64,000 bases of DNA, taken from the NCBI GenBank assembly GCA_944376065.1, contig CALWBL010000005.1:56745-120744 (forward strand), in the 5' to 3' direction. Shown in pieces: positions 1-9,096 of this stretch. The stretch's first letter is position 1; each line of letters starts with the position of its first letter. A program made the translations under genes and the position numbers. Source of the stretch: an uncultured Butyricicoccus sp. (GTDB taxonomy: Bacteria > Bacillota > Clostridia > Oscillospirales > Butyricicoccaceae). A model generated the notes under the pieces. It ran no database searches, was not told the origin of the DNA, and saw nothing but the letters and a program-made list of their open reading frames with translations.

Positions 1-602
1 CACCACAAGCAGAAAGCATGATGAAAGATGCATATACTATGGGGGCAGATGATGCTGTCATACTATCTGACAGAAAATTTGCAGGTTCTGATGTTCTTGC
101 AACATCTTATACATTATCCCAAGGAATTGAGATTTTAGGTGGAGCTGATATTATAATTTGTGGTAAACAAACAACCGATGGCGATACCGCACAGGTAGGT
201 CCAGCAATTGCAGAGCATTTAACAATACCGCATGCTGCATGGGTTAGTGAAATTGTAAATGTAACAGATAAAAACATTCAGGTTAGGCAGGATTTGTCGA
301 GCGTTTCACAAGTATCTGAAATGAGTTATCCATGTTTAATTACTGTTGACCAAAATATCTGTGTGCCTCGTTTGCCATCATATAGGCTTAAAAAAGAAAC
401 ATCTGGAAGAAAAGTCAGATTTCTTGGATTTGATGATTTAAAAGATAAAGATTTAAGCCGTTATGGTTTGGTTGGCTCTCCAACAGCTGTTGAGCGTATG
501 TTTGCACCACCTGAAAAAGAAAAACAGGTTTATATTGATGGTACAGCAGTGGAAAAAGCAGATAAACTCATATATATTCTTAGAAAAAACAAACGAATTT
601 GA
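1..602 (+). CDS. etfB: Electron transfer flavoprotein beta subunit (5' truncated)
   Basis: The gene is cut by the left window edge; the frame is open from base 3 with no start in view, and about 199 residues remain of a family that is usually near 260. The visible part has the EtfB alpha/beta fold features, including the GADIIICGKQTTDGDTAQVGP stretch that lines the nucleotide site, and a C-terminal arm. It should pair with the adjacent EtfA and carry FAD/AMP, passing electrons from the FAD dehydrogenase encoded third in the operon. It ends 13 nt before etfA, and that gap holds a GAGGAGG ribosome binding site. In lactate-oxidising acetogens the same trio (lctB-lctC-lctD) forms an electron-confurcating lactate dehydrogenase; that role here is inferred from gene order. 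Confidence 0.9.
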   Translation, partial: PQAESMMKDAYTMGADDAVILSDRKFAGSDVLATSYTLSQGIEILGGADIIICGKQTTDGDTAQVGPAIAEHLTIPHAAWVSEIVNVTDKNIQVRQDLSSVSQVSEMSYPCLITVDQNICVPRLPSYRLKKETSGRKVRFLGFDDLKDKDLSRYGLVGSPTAVERMFAPPEKEKQVYIDGTAVEKADKLIYILRKNKRI

Positions 603-615
603 GGAGGCAGAAAAC

Positions 616-1800
616 ATGGAATTTTTGAGATTTGATGCACAAAAATGTGTCTTATGTGGTCAATGTGTGCAAATTTGTCCATTTGCTGCACTTCAAGTAG
701 GAAAGCAAAATATTGAAGTGGGAGATAACTGCCGTATGTGTGGGCTTTGCGTTCGTAGCTGTCCAGAGCAGGCAATAAAATTTGAACAACATGCAAATGA
801 AATAGATAAAGCTGAATGGAAAGATTTTCTTATTTTTGCAGAGCAGGAGCGAGGAGAAATTCACCCTGTAACATATGAGCTTATAGGTGAAGCTCAGAAA
901 ATGGCTAAAAAAGTGGGCTATGAAGTAAACTGTGTACTTGTGGGCGGAAATGGTACAAAACAAAATGCAGAAAATTTAATCGCTTATGGAGTTAAAAAAG
1001 TATTTGTTTATGAAAATGAAGGCTTTACAGGATTTCGTGCTGATTGTTATGCGGATGCTATTGCAGATTGTATTGCAGAGAACAAACCAAGTTCAGTTTT
1101 AATCGGAGCAACTTCAGTTGGTCGTTCGCTTGCACCTAGACTATCAACTAGATTTCATACAGGTTTAACAGCAGACTGTACTACACTTGACATTAAACCT
1201 AGTACAGATTTAGTGCAAATTCGTCCAGCTTTTGGCGGAAATATTATGGCACAGATTGAAATTACACGCTCCCGTCCACAGTTTGCAACCGTACGATATC
1301 GTGTTATGGATTCAGCAGAAAAAGTTCAAAATCCAGATGGAAAGATTATTTATTGCAAAGCGTCAGATGAAATGGCAAGCTCTCGTATTAAAATTATTTC
1401 AAGTGAGTTAATCGAGAAACATAAAAGCATAGAGGAAGAAGAAATTTTAGTCGTTGCAGGGCGCGGCGTGCGAAATGAAAAAGATTTGCAGATGTGCTAT
1501 GAACTTGCTGAAATGCTTGGCGGACATATTGCATTTACACGACCAATGGTTGAAAACGGCTTGGGCGACCATGCATATCAGATTGGATTATCTGGTCATA
1601 CAGTGCGTCCAAAACTTATTATCACATGTGGTGTATCAGGTGCAATTCAGTTTACATCATGCATGAGTGGTTCAGAATGTATTGTTGCAATCAATAACGA
1701 CCCAAATGCACAGATTTTTCAGGTTGCAAGTTATTGTATAGTTGATGACTTATATCAAGTTTTGCCAAGAATGATTGAAAGGCTCAGAGAGGAGAAATAA
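616..1800 (+). CDS. etfA: Electron transfer flavoprotein alpha subunit with N-terminal 2x[4Fe-4S] ferredoxin domain
   Basis: I use the ATG at 616, 9 nt after GGAGG; an upstream in-frame extension would overlap etfB and has no ribosome binding site. The protein has 394 residues. Residues 1-60 carry two CxxCxxCxxxCP clusters (CVLCGQCVQICP and CRMCGLCVRSCP), and the rest is a normal EtfA with the C-terminal FAD-binding domain (GRGVRNEKD and the SGAIQFTSCM region). Ferredoxin-fused EtfA is typical of bifurcating or confurcating Etf complexes, where the clusters exchange electrons with ferredoxin. It lies between etfB and a GlcD-type dehydrogenase, 5 nt from the latter. Confidence 0.92.
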   Translation: MEFLRFDAQKCVLCGQCVQICPFAALQVGKQNIEVGDNCRMCGLCVRSCPEQAIKFEQHANEIDKAEWKDFLIFAEQERGEIHPVTYELIGEAQKMAKKVGYEVNCVLVGGNGTKQNAENLIAYGVKKVFVYENEGFTGFRADCYADAIADCIAENKPSSVLIGATSVGRSLAPRLSTRFHTGLTADCTTLDIKPSTDLVQIRPAFGGNIMAQIEITRSRPQFATVRYRVMDSAEKVQNPDGKIIYCKASDEMASSRIKIISSELIEKHKSIEEEEILVVAGRGVRNEKDLQMCYELAEMLGGHIAFTRPMVENGLGDHAYQIGLSGHTVRPKLIITCGVSGAIQFTSCMSGSECIVAINNDPNAQIFQVASYCIVDDLYQVLPRMIERLREEK

Positions 1801-1805
1801 ATACT

Positions 1806-3239
1806 ATGCCATATCCTTATAAAAAAATGACTGAGCAAGATTTTGATTATATTCGCTCGGTAACAGATTCTGCTCGAGTATGGGTGGGAGATGAAATTGC
1901 AAACGAATATCACAAAGATGAAATGCCTGAATACGGCATATATCCACCAGAACTATATGTGGAGGTGGAAAATAAAGAGGAAATCTCTAAAATTATGGCG
2001 TATGCATATGAGAAAAATATACCAGTGGTATGCCGTGGAGCAGGCACTGGTTTGGCTGGTGGTGCAACATGTAAATATGGTGGTATTTTACTATCCATAA
2101 TGCGTATGAATAAAATTTTTCCAGTTGACCACAAAAATCAGACAATTACAGTAGAACCAGGAGCAATTCTTATTGATGTTCAAGCGGCTGCCGCAGCAGA
2201 GGGATTGTTTTATCCACCAGACCCAGGTGAAAAAACAGCATCAATTGGTGGAAATATAATAACTAATGCAGGCGGAATGAAAGCTGTAAGATATGGATTA
2301 ACACGTGATTTTGTACGTTGCATTGAGGCGGTTATGCCAGATGGTTCGATAATGGAGTTTTCATCAAATGTTGTAAAAAATACAACAGGATATGATGTGA
2401 AAGACCTTATAATAGGCTCTGAAGGAACACTTTGCATTTTAACAAAAGCAACATTAAAACTATTGCCATCTCCAACTTGCTCATGCACAGTGGTGCTGCC
2501 ATTTAATAGCGTTGAGGAATGTGCAGATATGGTTCCAGAGGTTCTTGCACTTCCATTTGTTCCAACTGCCATTGAGTTTTTAGAAAGGGAACTGGTTGAA
2601 ATTGTTGAACGTAATCTTCGCAAAATGTTTCCAGTTAAACAGGGCGAGGCGGCACTTATTGTTATGTATGATGCATCAAGCAAAGATGAGTTAAATAGTG
2701 CAGTTGAAGCACTAGCAGAATCTTCTCTAAAGCATGGTGCTCTTGACTGTTTTCTTGCAGATACTCCAGAACGTGCTGCATCAGTTTGGGCGGTTCGTGC
2801 GGCAATTTTGGAGGGTATGAAAGCAGAATCAGTTTCTCAAGAAGAATGTGATGTGGTTGTTCCACGTGCAAAGATAGCAGAATATGTAAAGGCAGCAAAA
2901 AAGATTGCAAGTTCTCATGGCATTAGGGTTCAGCCATGCGGACACTGTGGTGATGGCAATATACATACAGAAATGCTCAGAAGTGCGGAAATGAGCGATG
3001 AAGAATGGAAAAACGCAACACATGCAAGTTTGACAGAGCTCTATGCACTAGCAAAACAGCTTGGTGGACAGTTATCCGGAGAGCATGGTATAGGAAATGG
3101 TCGCATAGAGTTTTTAGAGAAATTTGTGGGTGAGCGAATGATTCGTTTATATAAAGCAATAAAATTAGCATTTGATGACCGCCTAATTTTAAACCCAGGT
3201 AAGGTAATTGAGTTCCAGCCAAAGGAGCTTCAACCATAA
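1806..3239 (+). CDS. FAD-binding 2-hydroxyacid dehydrogenase (GlcD/LctD type)
   Basis: 477 residues, full length for the GlcD/D-lactate dehydrogenase family. Residues 45-225 form the PCMH-type FAD-binding domain (GAGTGLAGGAT, then PPDPGEKTASIGGNI). The C-terminal half is the FAD-oxidase cap, with the conserved CGHCGDGNIH and GEHGIGNGR motifs that hold the metal and substrate. Together with the ferredoxin-fused EtfAB upstream it should be the substrate-oxidising subunit of a confurcating complex (2-hydroxyacid + 2 NAD+ with reduced ferredoxin giving 2-oxoacid + 2 NADH in the Acetobacterium lactate system). Lactate is the most likely substrate, but the sequence alone does not exclude 2-hydroxyglutarate or another 2-hydroxyacid. 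Confidence 0.88.
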   Translation: MPYPYKKMTEQDFDYIRSVTDSARVWVGDEIANEYHKDEMPEYGIYPPELYVEVENKEEISKIMAYAYEKNIPVVCRGAGTGLAGGATCKYGGILLSIMRMNKIFPVDHKNQTITVEPGAILIDVQAAAAAEGLFYPPDPGEKTASIGGNIITNAGGMKAVRYGLTRDFVRCIEAVMPDGSIMEFSSNVVKNTTGYDVKDLIIGSEGTLCILTKATLKLLPSPTCSCTVVLPFNSVEECADMVPEVLALPFVPTAIEFLERELVEIVERNLRKMFPVKQGEAALIVMYDASSKDELNSAVEALAESSLKHGALDCFLADTPERAASVWAVRAAILEGMKAESVSQEECDVVVPRAKIAEYVKAAKKIASSHGIRVQPCGHCGDGNIHTEMLRSAEMSDEEWKNATHASLTELYALAKQLGGQLSGEHGIGNGRIEFLEKFVGERMIRLYKAIKLAFDDRLILNPGKVIEFQPKELQP

Positions 3240-3265
3240 ACTATATTTTATAGGGGGAGATGACC

Positions 3266-4435
3266 TTGAAAAAATCACCTTTAGTTGACAAAAGCAAAAT
3301 GCCGCTTGCAGTTGGTATTGCATTTGTGGCATTTACAACGCAGTTTGGTGGAGGCTTTGCCTCCGGCGCACAGATTTACGAATATTTTATTAACTATGGT
3401 ATCTGGTGCCTTGTTTTGCCAATTCTTACACAGGGATTGTATGCATTGTTTTTCTGGTATGGAATGAGATATTCATACAAACATAAAACATATGATTATC
3501 GCAGTTTTTCTGACAGCTTATATGGAAAAACACGATACATTATGAGTAATTTATATGAAATTTGTTACTTAATAATGATTGGCACAGCCTCTGCTGCTGC
3601 ATTTGCAACTGGTGGTGCAACGTTAGAAGCGTTATTTGGATTGCCATATTTATTATGTACATTGCTCATTGCTGTATTTATATTTGTTATTGCACTTTAT
3701 GGAACCACAGTTGTTAGAAAATGTGCAGCAACTCTAAGTGTTCTTATACTTATTGGGTTAGTTCTTGTGCTGGTGCCTAACATTATTGTGCAATGGGACA
3801 GTATTGTGCAGAATATTCAACGTATGTCACAGGGAGAAATGAGTGTATTATCCAATCAAACAGGTGCATTTGGTCCTGCTCTTTGGTCAGCGGTTTTATA
3901 TTTCTTCTTCCAGCTTGCTTCTGTTTCTGTTATGTATCAACATATGGAGCCGGTTACCGATGTGAAACAAATAAATAAATCAGCAATTTGGATTTTCATT
4001 TGCAACTTTGTTGCCATGGAGCTGTCCATCATTGGTTTGCTTGCAGTAGCTTATGTTGCAGAACTTGCCACTGCATCAGTTCCAATGTTGATTTTAGTAG
4101 AAAATGGCGTGGGTTCTGGTGTGCTGACACCTATTATTTCAATACTTATTATTTTGGGTGCAATATCAACAGCGGTTAATATGATTTCAGGTATAGTTAC
4201 ACGTTGTGTTAATGCAGTTGAAAGAAGAATGAAAAAAGAAGCTCGTGAAAAGGGACATCTTATGCGAAATGCAGTTTTCACTCTGATTTTTACATTTATA
4301 GCATTTGGTATTGCACAGTTTGGCTTGATGGCAGTTGTAAGCCGTGGATATTCATACCTTGGATATGCCGCATTTATAACTCTGTTTATTCCATTTGTAG
4401 TTCACTTTATAAAAACTCGTGGACGAGAAATTTAA
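3266..4435 (+). CDS. YkvI-family multi-pass membrane protein, probable transporter
   Basis: A hydrophobic protein of 389 residues with about ten to eleven predicted membrane spans. The N-terminal FTTQFGGGFASGAQ stretch resembles the unwound first helix of the APC/NSS transporter superfamily, and the overall pattern is that of YkvI-like (COG3949) proteins. The ATG at 3260 lies only 1 nt after AGGGGGA, whereas the TTG at 3266 is 7 nt away, so TTG is the preferred start. It is the last gene of the etf/dehydrogenase operon and could import the hydroxyacid or export a product; its substrate is unknown. It is not a LctP or LldP type lactate permease, which is unusual for such an operon. Confidence 0.75.
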   Translation: MKKSPLVDKSKMPLAVGIAFVAFTTQFGGGFASGAQIYEYFINYGIWCLVLPILTQGLYALFFWYGMRYSYKHKTYDYRSFSDSLYGKTRYIMSNLYEICYLIMIGTASAAAFATGGATLEALFGLPYLLCTLLIAVFIFVIALYGTTVVRKCAATLSVLILIGLVLVLVPNIIVQWDSIVQNIQRMSQGEMSVLSNQTGAFGPALWSAVLYFFFQLASVSVMYQHMEPVTDVKQINKSAIWIFICNFVAMELSIIGLLAVAYVAELATASVPMLILVENGVGSGVLTPIISILIILGAISTAVNMISGIVTRCVNAVERRMKKEAREKGHLMRNAVFTLIFTFIAFGIAQFGLMAVVSRGYSYLGYAAFITLFIPFVVHFIKTRGREI

Positions 4436-4445
4436 TAAAAAAGAG

Positions 4446-4478
4446 CTTGTCACTTAAATGGGAGTGGCAAGTTTTTTT
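4446..4478 (+). terminator. Rho-independent terminator of the etf operon
   Basis: A 9-bp stem (CTTGTCACT with AGTGGCAAG, one G-U pair) is followed by seven T residues directly after the YkvI-like gene. Confidence 0.85.
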
Positions 4479-4520
4479 ATAAACTAAATGTTTACAAAAT
4501 TTAAACAAAAACACAATACA

Positions 4521-4549
4521 TTTTCAAATTTTTTGTGGTAAACTATTAT
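4521..4549 (+). promoter_or_regulatory. Sigma-A-type promoter for gldA
   Basis: TTTTCA, a 17-nt spacer and TATTAT. The predicted start of transcription leaves only a short leader before the AGGAGG at 4561. Confidence 0.55.
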
Positions 4550-4575
4550 TAGCTTATTGTAGGAGGTTTTGCATT

Positions 4576-5673
4576 ATGGCAAGCATCTTTATTAGCCCTG
4601 GTAAATACGTTCAGGGTGCAGGAGAACTAAAAAATTTAGGAAACTATGCAAAGACTTATGGTGGAAAGGCTCTGGTTGTAATCAGCGAAAATGGTCGCAA
4701 AAGAAGTGGTCAAACTATTTTAGACAGTTTTGCTGAGGCTGGAATTTCATGTGCTTTTGAATATTTTGGCGGTGAGTGCTGTATGAGCGAAATAAACCGC
4801 TTATGTGACACCGTAAAAGAGCAAAACTGCGATATGGTTATTGGTGTTGGTGGCGGTAAAATTTTCGACACTGTAAAAGCAGTTGCATACGAGGAAAAAA
4901 TACCAGTCATAATATGCCCAACTATTGCATCAACTGATGCACCTTGTTCTGCTCTTTCTGTTATATATACAGAGCAAGGAGTGTTTGAAAAATATTTATT
5001 CTTGCCTGCAAATCCTAATCTTGTGCTTATGGATACCGAAGTTATAGCACAAAGCCCAATGCGTCTGACAATAGCTGGTATGGGTGATGCACTTGCAACT
5101 TATTTTGAGGCTAGAGCCTGTGCTAATTCTGGTGCAACTAGCTGTGCGGGAGGCAAAACCGGACAGGCAGCTCTTGCACTTGCAAAACTTTGTTTTGATA
5201 CACTGATGCAAGAAGGTTTAAAAGCAAAAAGTGCTTTAAGAGTTAAGGCATGTACACAGGCTGTGGATAAAATTATTGAGGCAAATACGCTGCTTTCTGG
5301 TATCGGTTTTGAGTCTGGCGGTCTTGCAGCAGCTCACGCAGTTCATAATGGTTTAACTGTGCTTGAGGAATGCCATGAAAAATATCATGGTGAAAAGGTT
5401 GCATTTGGTACACTTACTCAGCTCATTTTAGAGAATGTGCCAAAAGATGAGCTTGATGAAGTTGCTATTTGGTGTGCAGAGCTTGGATTGCCTGTAACTC
5501 TTGCTGAACTTGGTATTGAAGATGTGACTGAAGAAAAAATTATGGCTGTGGCTGAGGCTGCTTGTGCAGAGGGAGACACAATGCATAATATGCCATTTGA
5601 GGTAACTCCTAAGATGGTATATGACGCTATTTTAGCGGCTGATACTTATGGTAAAACCTTAGTTGGTATGTAA
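4576..5673 (+). CDS. gldA: Glycerol dehydrogenase
   Basis: 365 residues of the iron/zinc-dependent family III alcohol dehydrogenases. The NAD-binding GVGGGKIFDTVK motif lies near residue 90. The metal ligands Asp171 (GMGDA), His254 (AAHAVHNG) and His271 (YHGEKV) are all present, as in bacterial GldA. It would interconvert glycerol and dihydroxyacetone with NAD+. It is monocistronic, with its own promoter, a strong AGGAGG site 9 nt before ATG and a terminator hairpin shared with the convergent AraC gene. The convergent regulator could control it, but nothing in the sequence proves this. Confidence 0.93.
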   Translation: MASIFISPGKYVQGAGELKNLGNYAKTYGGKALVVISENGRKRSGQTILDSFAEAGISCAFEYFGGECCMSEINRLCDTVKEQNCDMVIGVGGGKIFDTVKAVAYEEKIPVIICPTIASTDAPCSALSVIYTEQGVFEKYLFLPANPNLVLMDTEVIAQSPMRLTIAGMGDALATYFEARACANSGATSCAGGKTGQAALALAKLCFDTLMQEGLKAKSALRVKACTQAVDKIIEANTLLSGIGFESGGLAAAHAVHNGLTVLEECHEKYHGEKVAFGTLTQLILENVPKDELDEVAIWCAELGLPVTLAELGIEDVTEEKIMAVAEAACAEGDTMHNMPFEVTPKMVYDAILAADTYGKTLVGM

Positions 5674-5681
5674 ATAATTAA

Positions 5682-5714
5682 AAGCGTGTTACAAATTGGT
5701 CTTGTAACACGCTT
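5682..5714. terminator. Bidirectional terminator between gldA and araC-like gene
   Basis: A perfect 13-bp stem (AAGCGTGTTACAA / TTGTAACACGCTT) with a 7-nt loop separates two convergent genes. The T-rich side is better for the minus strand (TTTTAATTATTTA after the stem). Confidence 0.75.
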
Positions 5715-5719
5715 AAACT

Positions 5720-6571
5720 TTATAAATTATCTTTATTATCTTCAATATGCTGCTTGCGATACTGAACAGGCGTCATACCTGTCATTTGCTTGAAAGCCTT
5801 TGAGAAAACCAACGGGTCACGATAACCAACAGACTGTGCGATTGCTGCGACGGTAGAATTAGAAAGTATTAGTTGCTCTTTCGCACGTGTAAGGCGGAAT
5901 GTCGTTAGGAACTCCTGTGGTGAAATTTTAAGAACACGCTGGAATAGGGTGAAAAGATAACTGCGGTTTAATGATACATACTTTGCCATGTCTGATACGG
6001 TGATATGGTTTGCATAATTATAGTGAACAAATTCAACTGCACGGCGAACATAGAAGTTTTCACGGTCATTTTTAGGAACAGCAGAAAGCGGCATTGATAG
6101 TGAACGGGCAAGGCAAGAGAAAAATCTGCAAAGCAAGCCTTGAAGCTGAAAATCATTTTCTATTCCAGCAGTGTTATATCTAAGCATTTCTTGAACAATT
6201 TCGCGCAGAGTTTCACCATCTGGAGAACGGAAAGTAAGTTGACCATCACCAAGACCGATGGCATTTAAGTATTCTGCGCAGCGTGTGCCATCAAAACCAA
6301 TCCACAAATAAGTCCATGGGTCGGACTCATCAGCTTGAAAGAAAGCCTGCTCGTTTGGTCTAATAATAAATCCTTCACCAGCATGAAGGGAAATTTGGCT
6401 GTCACCAGATTGAAAAACACCTTTACCGTCAAGAATAAAATGGATAAGATAATTTGGCCTTACCGCGGGACCAAAGTGTTGGAGCGGCTGGCATGAACCA
6501 TAGCCGCAATAGCATAGATAGAAATCCGAAAAAATCTGATGCTCGAGCTTTAGTACATTTAAGTTTTCCAT
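5720..6571 (-). CDS. AraC-family transcriptional regulator with cupin sensor domain
   Basis: 283 residues. Residues 10-150 form an AraC-type cupin sensor (FILDGKGVFQSGD, HAGEGFIIRP), which usually binds a sugar or small metabolite. Residues 180-275 hold two helix-turn-helix motifs (ITVSDMAKYVSLNRSYLFTLF and IAQSVGYRDPLVFSKAFK). The ATG at 6571 has AGGAGGG upstream. The proteins most like it regulate carbohydrate genes (MsmR/RhaR-like). No sugar operon is adjacent; convergent gldA is the only nearby candidate target. Confidence 0.9.
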   Translation of the reverse strand: MENLNVLKLEHQIFSDFYLCYCGYGSCQPLQHFGPAVRPNYLIHFILDGKGVFQSGDSQISLHAGEGFIIRPNEQAFFQADESDPWTYLWIGFDGTRCAEYLNAIGLGDGQLTFRSPDGETLREIVQEMLRYNTAGIENDFQLQGLLCRFFSCLARSLSMPLSAVPKNDRENFYVRRAVEFVHYNYANHITVSDMAKYVSLNRSYLFTLFQRVLKISPQEFLTTFRLTRAKEQLILSNSTVAAIAQSVGYRDPLVFSKAFKQMTGMTPVQYRKQHIEDNKDNL

Positions 6572-6667
6572 ACAAACCCTCCTTTAATTATGTTTAGATG
6601 TTAGAAAACATAACTTTCAAATTAGCTTAATTAAATAAAAAAACACAGCTATTTTGTTCATATGTAT

Positions 6668-6696
6668 ATTTTAACAGTAACCAGATAAAATCGCAA
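6668..6696 (-). promoter_or_regulatory. Promoter for the AraC-like gene
   Basis: On the minus strand: TTGCGA, 17-nt spacer, TAAAAT, about 95 nt upstream of the ATG. Confidence 0.6.
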
Positions 6697-6896
6697 CTCT
6701 TTGTTTATACTTGATACTTAAAAAACAAAACAGCAGTTTATGTGCATATATTATAAATTCTTAAAATAATGCTAAATGTTAGATAAAACTATAAAATTAC
6801 ACGCCCTATAATTCTATTTAATGGAAATAATTAAAAAACACATAAAATAGACAAAAATTTTTACGGTATGTTCATAAAAAAAGAGCATGAAAGTCT

Positions 6897-6925
6897 TTGC
6901 AAAATTGTCTTAGATACGATAAAAT
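6897..6925 (+). promoter_or_regulatory. Promoter for pyrH-frr
   Basis: TTGCAA, 17-nt spacer, TAAAAT, about 40 nt upstream of the pyrH ATG. Confidence 0.65.
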
Positions 6926-6963
6926 AGTATGAGACTGTAAGAATTTTAATGGGAGGTTAAAAC

Positions 6964-7695
6964 ATGGACACTCCAAAGTATAAACGTGTACTTATCAAAA
7001 TCAGCGGTGAGGCTCTTGCAGGTGAGAGAAAATTTGGTCTGAACTTTGAAGATGTTATTGGCCCTGTTTGTGATGTTATCAAACGTGTGAGCGATATCGG
7101 ATGTGAAGTTGGCATTGTTGTAGGCGGCGGTAACTTCTGGCGTGGTGTCAAAGATGGCGGAGGAAAGATGGAACGCACAAGAGCGGACTATATGGGTATG
7201 CTCGCTACCACAATCAATTCTTTAGCTTTGCAAGATGCTTTGGAGCAGCGTGGGGTTGATGTGCGTGTGCAAACTGCAATCGAAATGAATAAGATTGCTG
7301 AGCCTTACATTCGTTCTCGTGCAACTCGTCACCTTGAAAAGGGCAGAGTTGTAATCTTTGGCTGTGGTACTGGTTGCCCTTATTTTTCAACCGATACAGC
7401 GGCTGTTTTGCGTGCAGCTGAGGTCAATGCCGATGTTATTTTACTGGCTAAAAATATCGACGGTGTTTATGACTCAGATCCTGCAAAAAATCCAAACGCA
7501 AAGAAATATGATAGCCTAACCTATATGGACGTGCTAAACCAAGGTTTAGGAGTTATGGACACAACTGCAACAAGTCTATCTATGGATAATAATATCCCAA
7601 TTCTTGTATTTGCACTTAGTGACCCAGAAAATATTTATCGTGTTGTTACTGGTGAAACAATTGGCACTATTGTAAAAAAGGAGGAAGTTAAGTAA
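6964..7695 (+). CDS. pyrH: UMP kinase
   Basis: 243 residues, a hexameric amino-acid-kinase fold enzyme that makes UDP from UMP and ATP. It shows the KISGEALAG phosphate loop at the N terminus, the GGGNFWRG uridine/phosphate region and the [13 protein letters not shown] stretch typical of bacterial PyrH. GGGAGG sits before the ATG. Its stop overlaps the frr start (TAATG), so the two are translationally coupled, the usual order in Firmicutes. Confidence 0.97.
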   Translation: MDTPKYKRVLIKISGEALAGERKFGLNFEDVIGPVCDVIKRVSDIGCEVGIVVGGGNFWRGVKDGGGKMERTRADYMGMLATTINSLALQDALEQRGVDVRVQTAIEMNKIAEPYIRSRATRHLEKGRVVIFGCGTGCPYFSTDTAAVLRAAEVNADVILLAKNIDGVYDSDPAKNPNAKKYDSLTYMDVLNQGLGVMDTTATSLSMDNNIPILVFALSDPENIYRVVTGETIGTIVKKEEVK

Positions 7696-8246
7696 TGGCA
7701 GATTTAAAACCATTTGAACACAAAATGTCTAAAACTATAGAGGTATTAAGTAAGGAACTTGCAGCAGTTCGTGCAGGTCGTGCAAACCCTGCTGTGCTGG
7801 ATAAAATCACAGTTGAGTATTATGGTGCTCCAACACCTCTAAATCAGGTTGCAGCTATTTCTTCTCCAGACCCTCGTACACTGGCAATTCAGCCTTGGGA
7901 CGGCTCTGTTCTTCGTGAAATCGAAAAAGCTATAATGACTTCAGATTTGGGAATCAACCCACAAAATGATGGTAAGGTTATTCGTCTTACATTCCCACCA
8001 CTAACCGAGGAGCGCCGTAAAGAGCTTATCAAGCAGGTTGCCAAAATCGGTGAGGATAGCAAGGTTGCAATTCGTAATGTTCGTCGTGAGGCTATTGACA
8101 AGTGGAAGGCTGCTCATAAAAAGAGCGAAATGACCGAGGATGAACTGCATGATGCAGAAGATAAAATCCAAAAGGTTACTGACAAGTTTGTGAAGGAAAT
8201 CGACGGAATCGTTGCTAAGAAGTCCAAGGAACTTGCAGAAGTATAA
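7695..8246 (+). CDS. frr: Ribosome recycling factor
   Basis: 183 residues, exactly the usual RRF length. It contains the conserved RAGRANPAVLDKI helix and the C-terminal EDELHDAEDKIQKVTDKF helix of the three-helix bundle that, with EF-G, splits post-termination ribosomes. It starts inside the pyrH stop codon and is followed by a terminator. Confidence 0.97.
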   Translation: MADLKPFEHKMSKTIEVLSKELAAVRAGRANPAVLDKITVEYYGAPTPLNQVAAISSPDPRTLAIQPWDGSVLREIEKAIMTSDLGINPQNDGKVIRLTFPPLTEERRKELIKQVAKIGEDSKVAIRNVRREAIDKWKAAHKKSEMTEDELHDAEDKIQKVTDKFVKEIDGIVAKKSKELAEV

Positions 8247-8260
8247 GATTATTCTGAAAG

Positions 8261-8286
8261 GGGCGACGGTTTGTCGCCCTCTTTTT
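8261..8286 (+). terminator. Terminator after frr
   Basis: GGGCGAC / GTCGCCC stem with a 5-nt loop followed by TCTTTTT. No clear promoter is seen before uppS, so some read-through into the isoprenoid operon is likely. Confidence 0.8.
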
Positions 8287-8308
8287 AACTTAAAAACGTG
8301 AGGTATAA

Positions 8309-9067
8309 ATGGGGATTTTAAATAAATTTTTTGGAAAGAATGAAACTAAACAAGTAACTCATAAATCTGTTCCAAGACATATAGCGGTTATTATGGATGG
8401 TAATGGTCGCTGGGCAAAAAAAAGAGGTATGCCACGCTCTGCTGGTCATGCAGTTGGTGCAGAAACATTTAGAACGATTGCAACTTATTGCAAAGATATA
8501 GGTGTTCAGTATTTTACTGTATATGCATTTTCAACTGAAAACTGGAAACGACCTCAGCAGGAAGTAGATGCTCTTATGGATTTATTTCGTAAATATCTAA
8601 CCGAGGCAGCAGAAACTATGTTTGAACGCGGGGTAGCGGTTCGTGTTATTGGCGATTTATCCCCACTGCCAGAAGATATTAAAAATCAAATTTCAGAAGT
8701 TGATAAAATTGCCGACAGTTTGGGTGAAAATGCAGCAACAGCAAGTCTCTGTATAAATTATGGTGGCAGAGATGAAATTAAAAATGCTGTTAAAAAAATC
8801 GCTGAGCAGGTTAAAAACGGGGAAATAAACCCAGAAGATATAACCGAAAATACTATTTCTAAGCAGTTATATACCGCAAATATGCCTGACCCAGATTTAA
8901 TTATCCGTCCATCAGGCGAAATCAGAACTTCTAATTTCTTACTTTGGCAAAGCGCATACAGTGAGTATTATTTTACAGACGTTCTATGGCCAGATTTTAA
9001 AACAACCGATATGGACGGTGCAATTAACGCATTTAATATGCGTAATCGTCGTTTTGGCGGTGTTTAA
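8309..9067 (+). CDS. uppS: Isoprenyl transferase (undecaprenyl diphosphate synthase)
   Basis: 252 residues of the cis-prenyltransferase family. The catalytic MDGNGRWAKKRG motif (Asp binds Mg2+), the FSTENWKRP motif and the C-terminal IRPSGEIRTSNFLLWQ motif are all intact. It makes the C55 lipid carrier used for peptidoglycan synthesis. GTGAGG lies before ATG. It heads the uppS-cdsA-dxr-rseP-ispG-polC run, in which dxr and ispG feed its isoprenoid substrates. Confidence 0.95.
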   Translation: MGILNKFFGKNETKQVTHKSVPRHIAVIMDGNGRWAKKRGMPRSAGHAVGAETFRTIATYCKDIGVQYFTVYAFSTENWKRPQQEVDALMDLFRKYLTEAAETMFERGVAVRVIGDLSPLPEDIKNQISEVDKIADSLGENAATASLCINYGGRDEIKNAVKKIAEQVKNGEINPEDITENTISKQLYTANMPDPDLIIRPSGEIRTSNFLLWQSAYSEYYFTDVLWPDFKTTDMDGAINAFNMRNRRFGGV

Positions 9068-9096
9068 ATTCACAAAATAAAGGATATTTTTAATTT

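Larger units (their letters stand above)
6572..6963. other. AT-rich divergent intergenic region
   Basis: This 392-nt gap holds the two divergent promoters listed separately, for the AraC-like gene (minus) and pyrH (plus). Apart from AT-rich sequence I see no open frame, RNA structure or repeat of note. Confidence 0.6.

Noticed and set aside
2210..2683. A 157-residue frame antisense to the GlcD-type gene
   Set aside because: Shadow of a well-supported gene; no start signal and no recognisable family.
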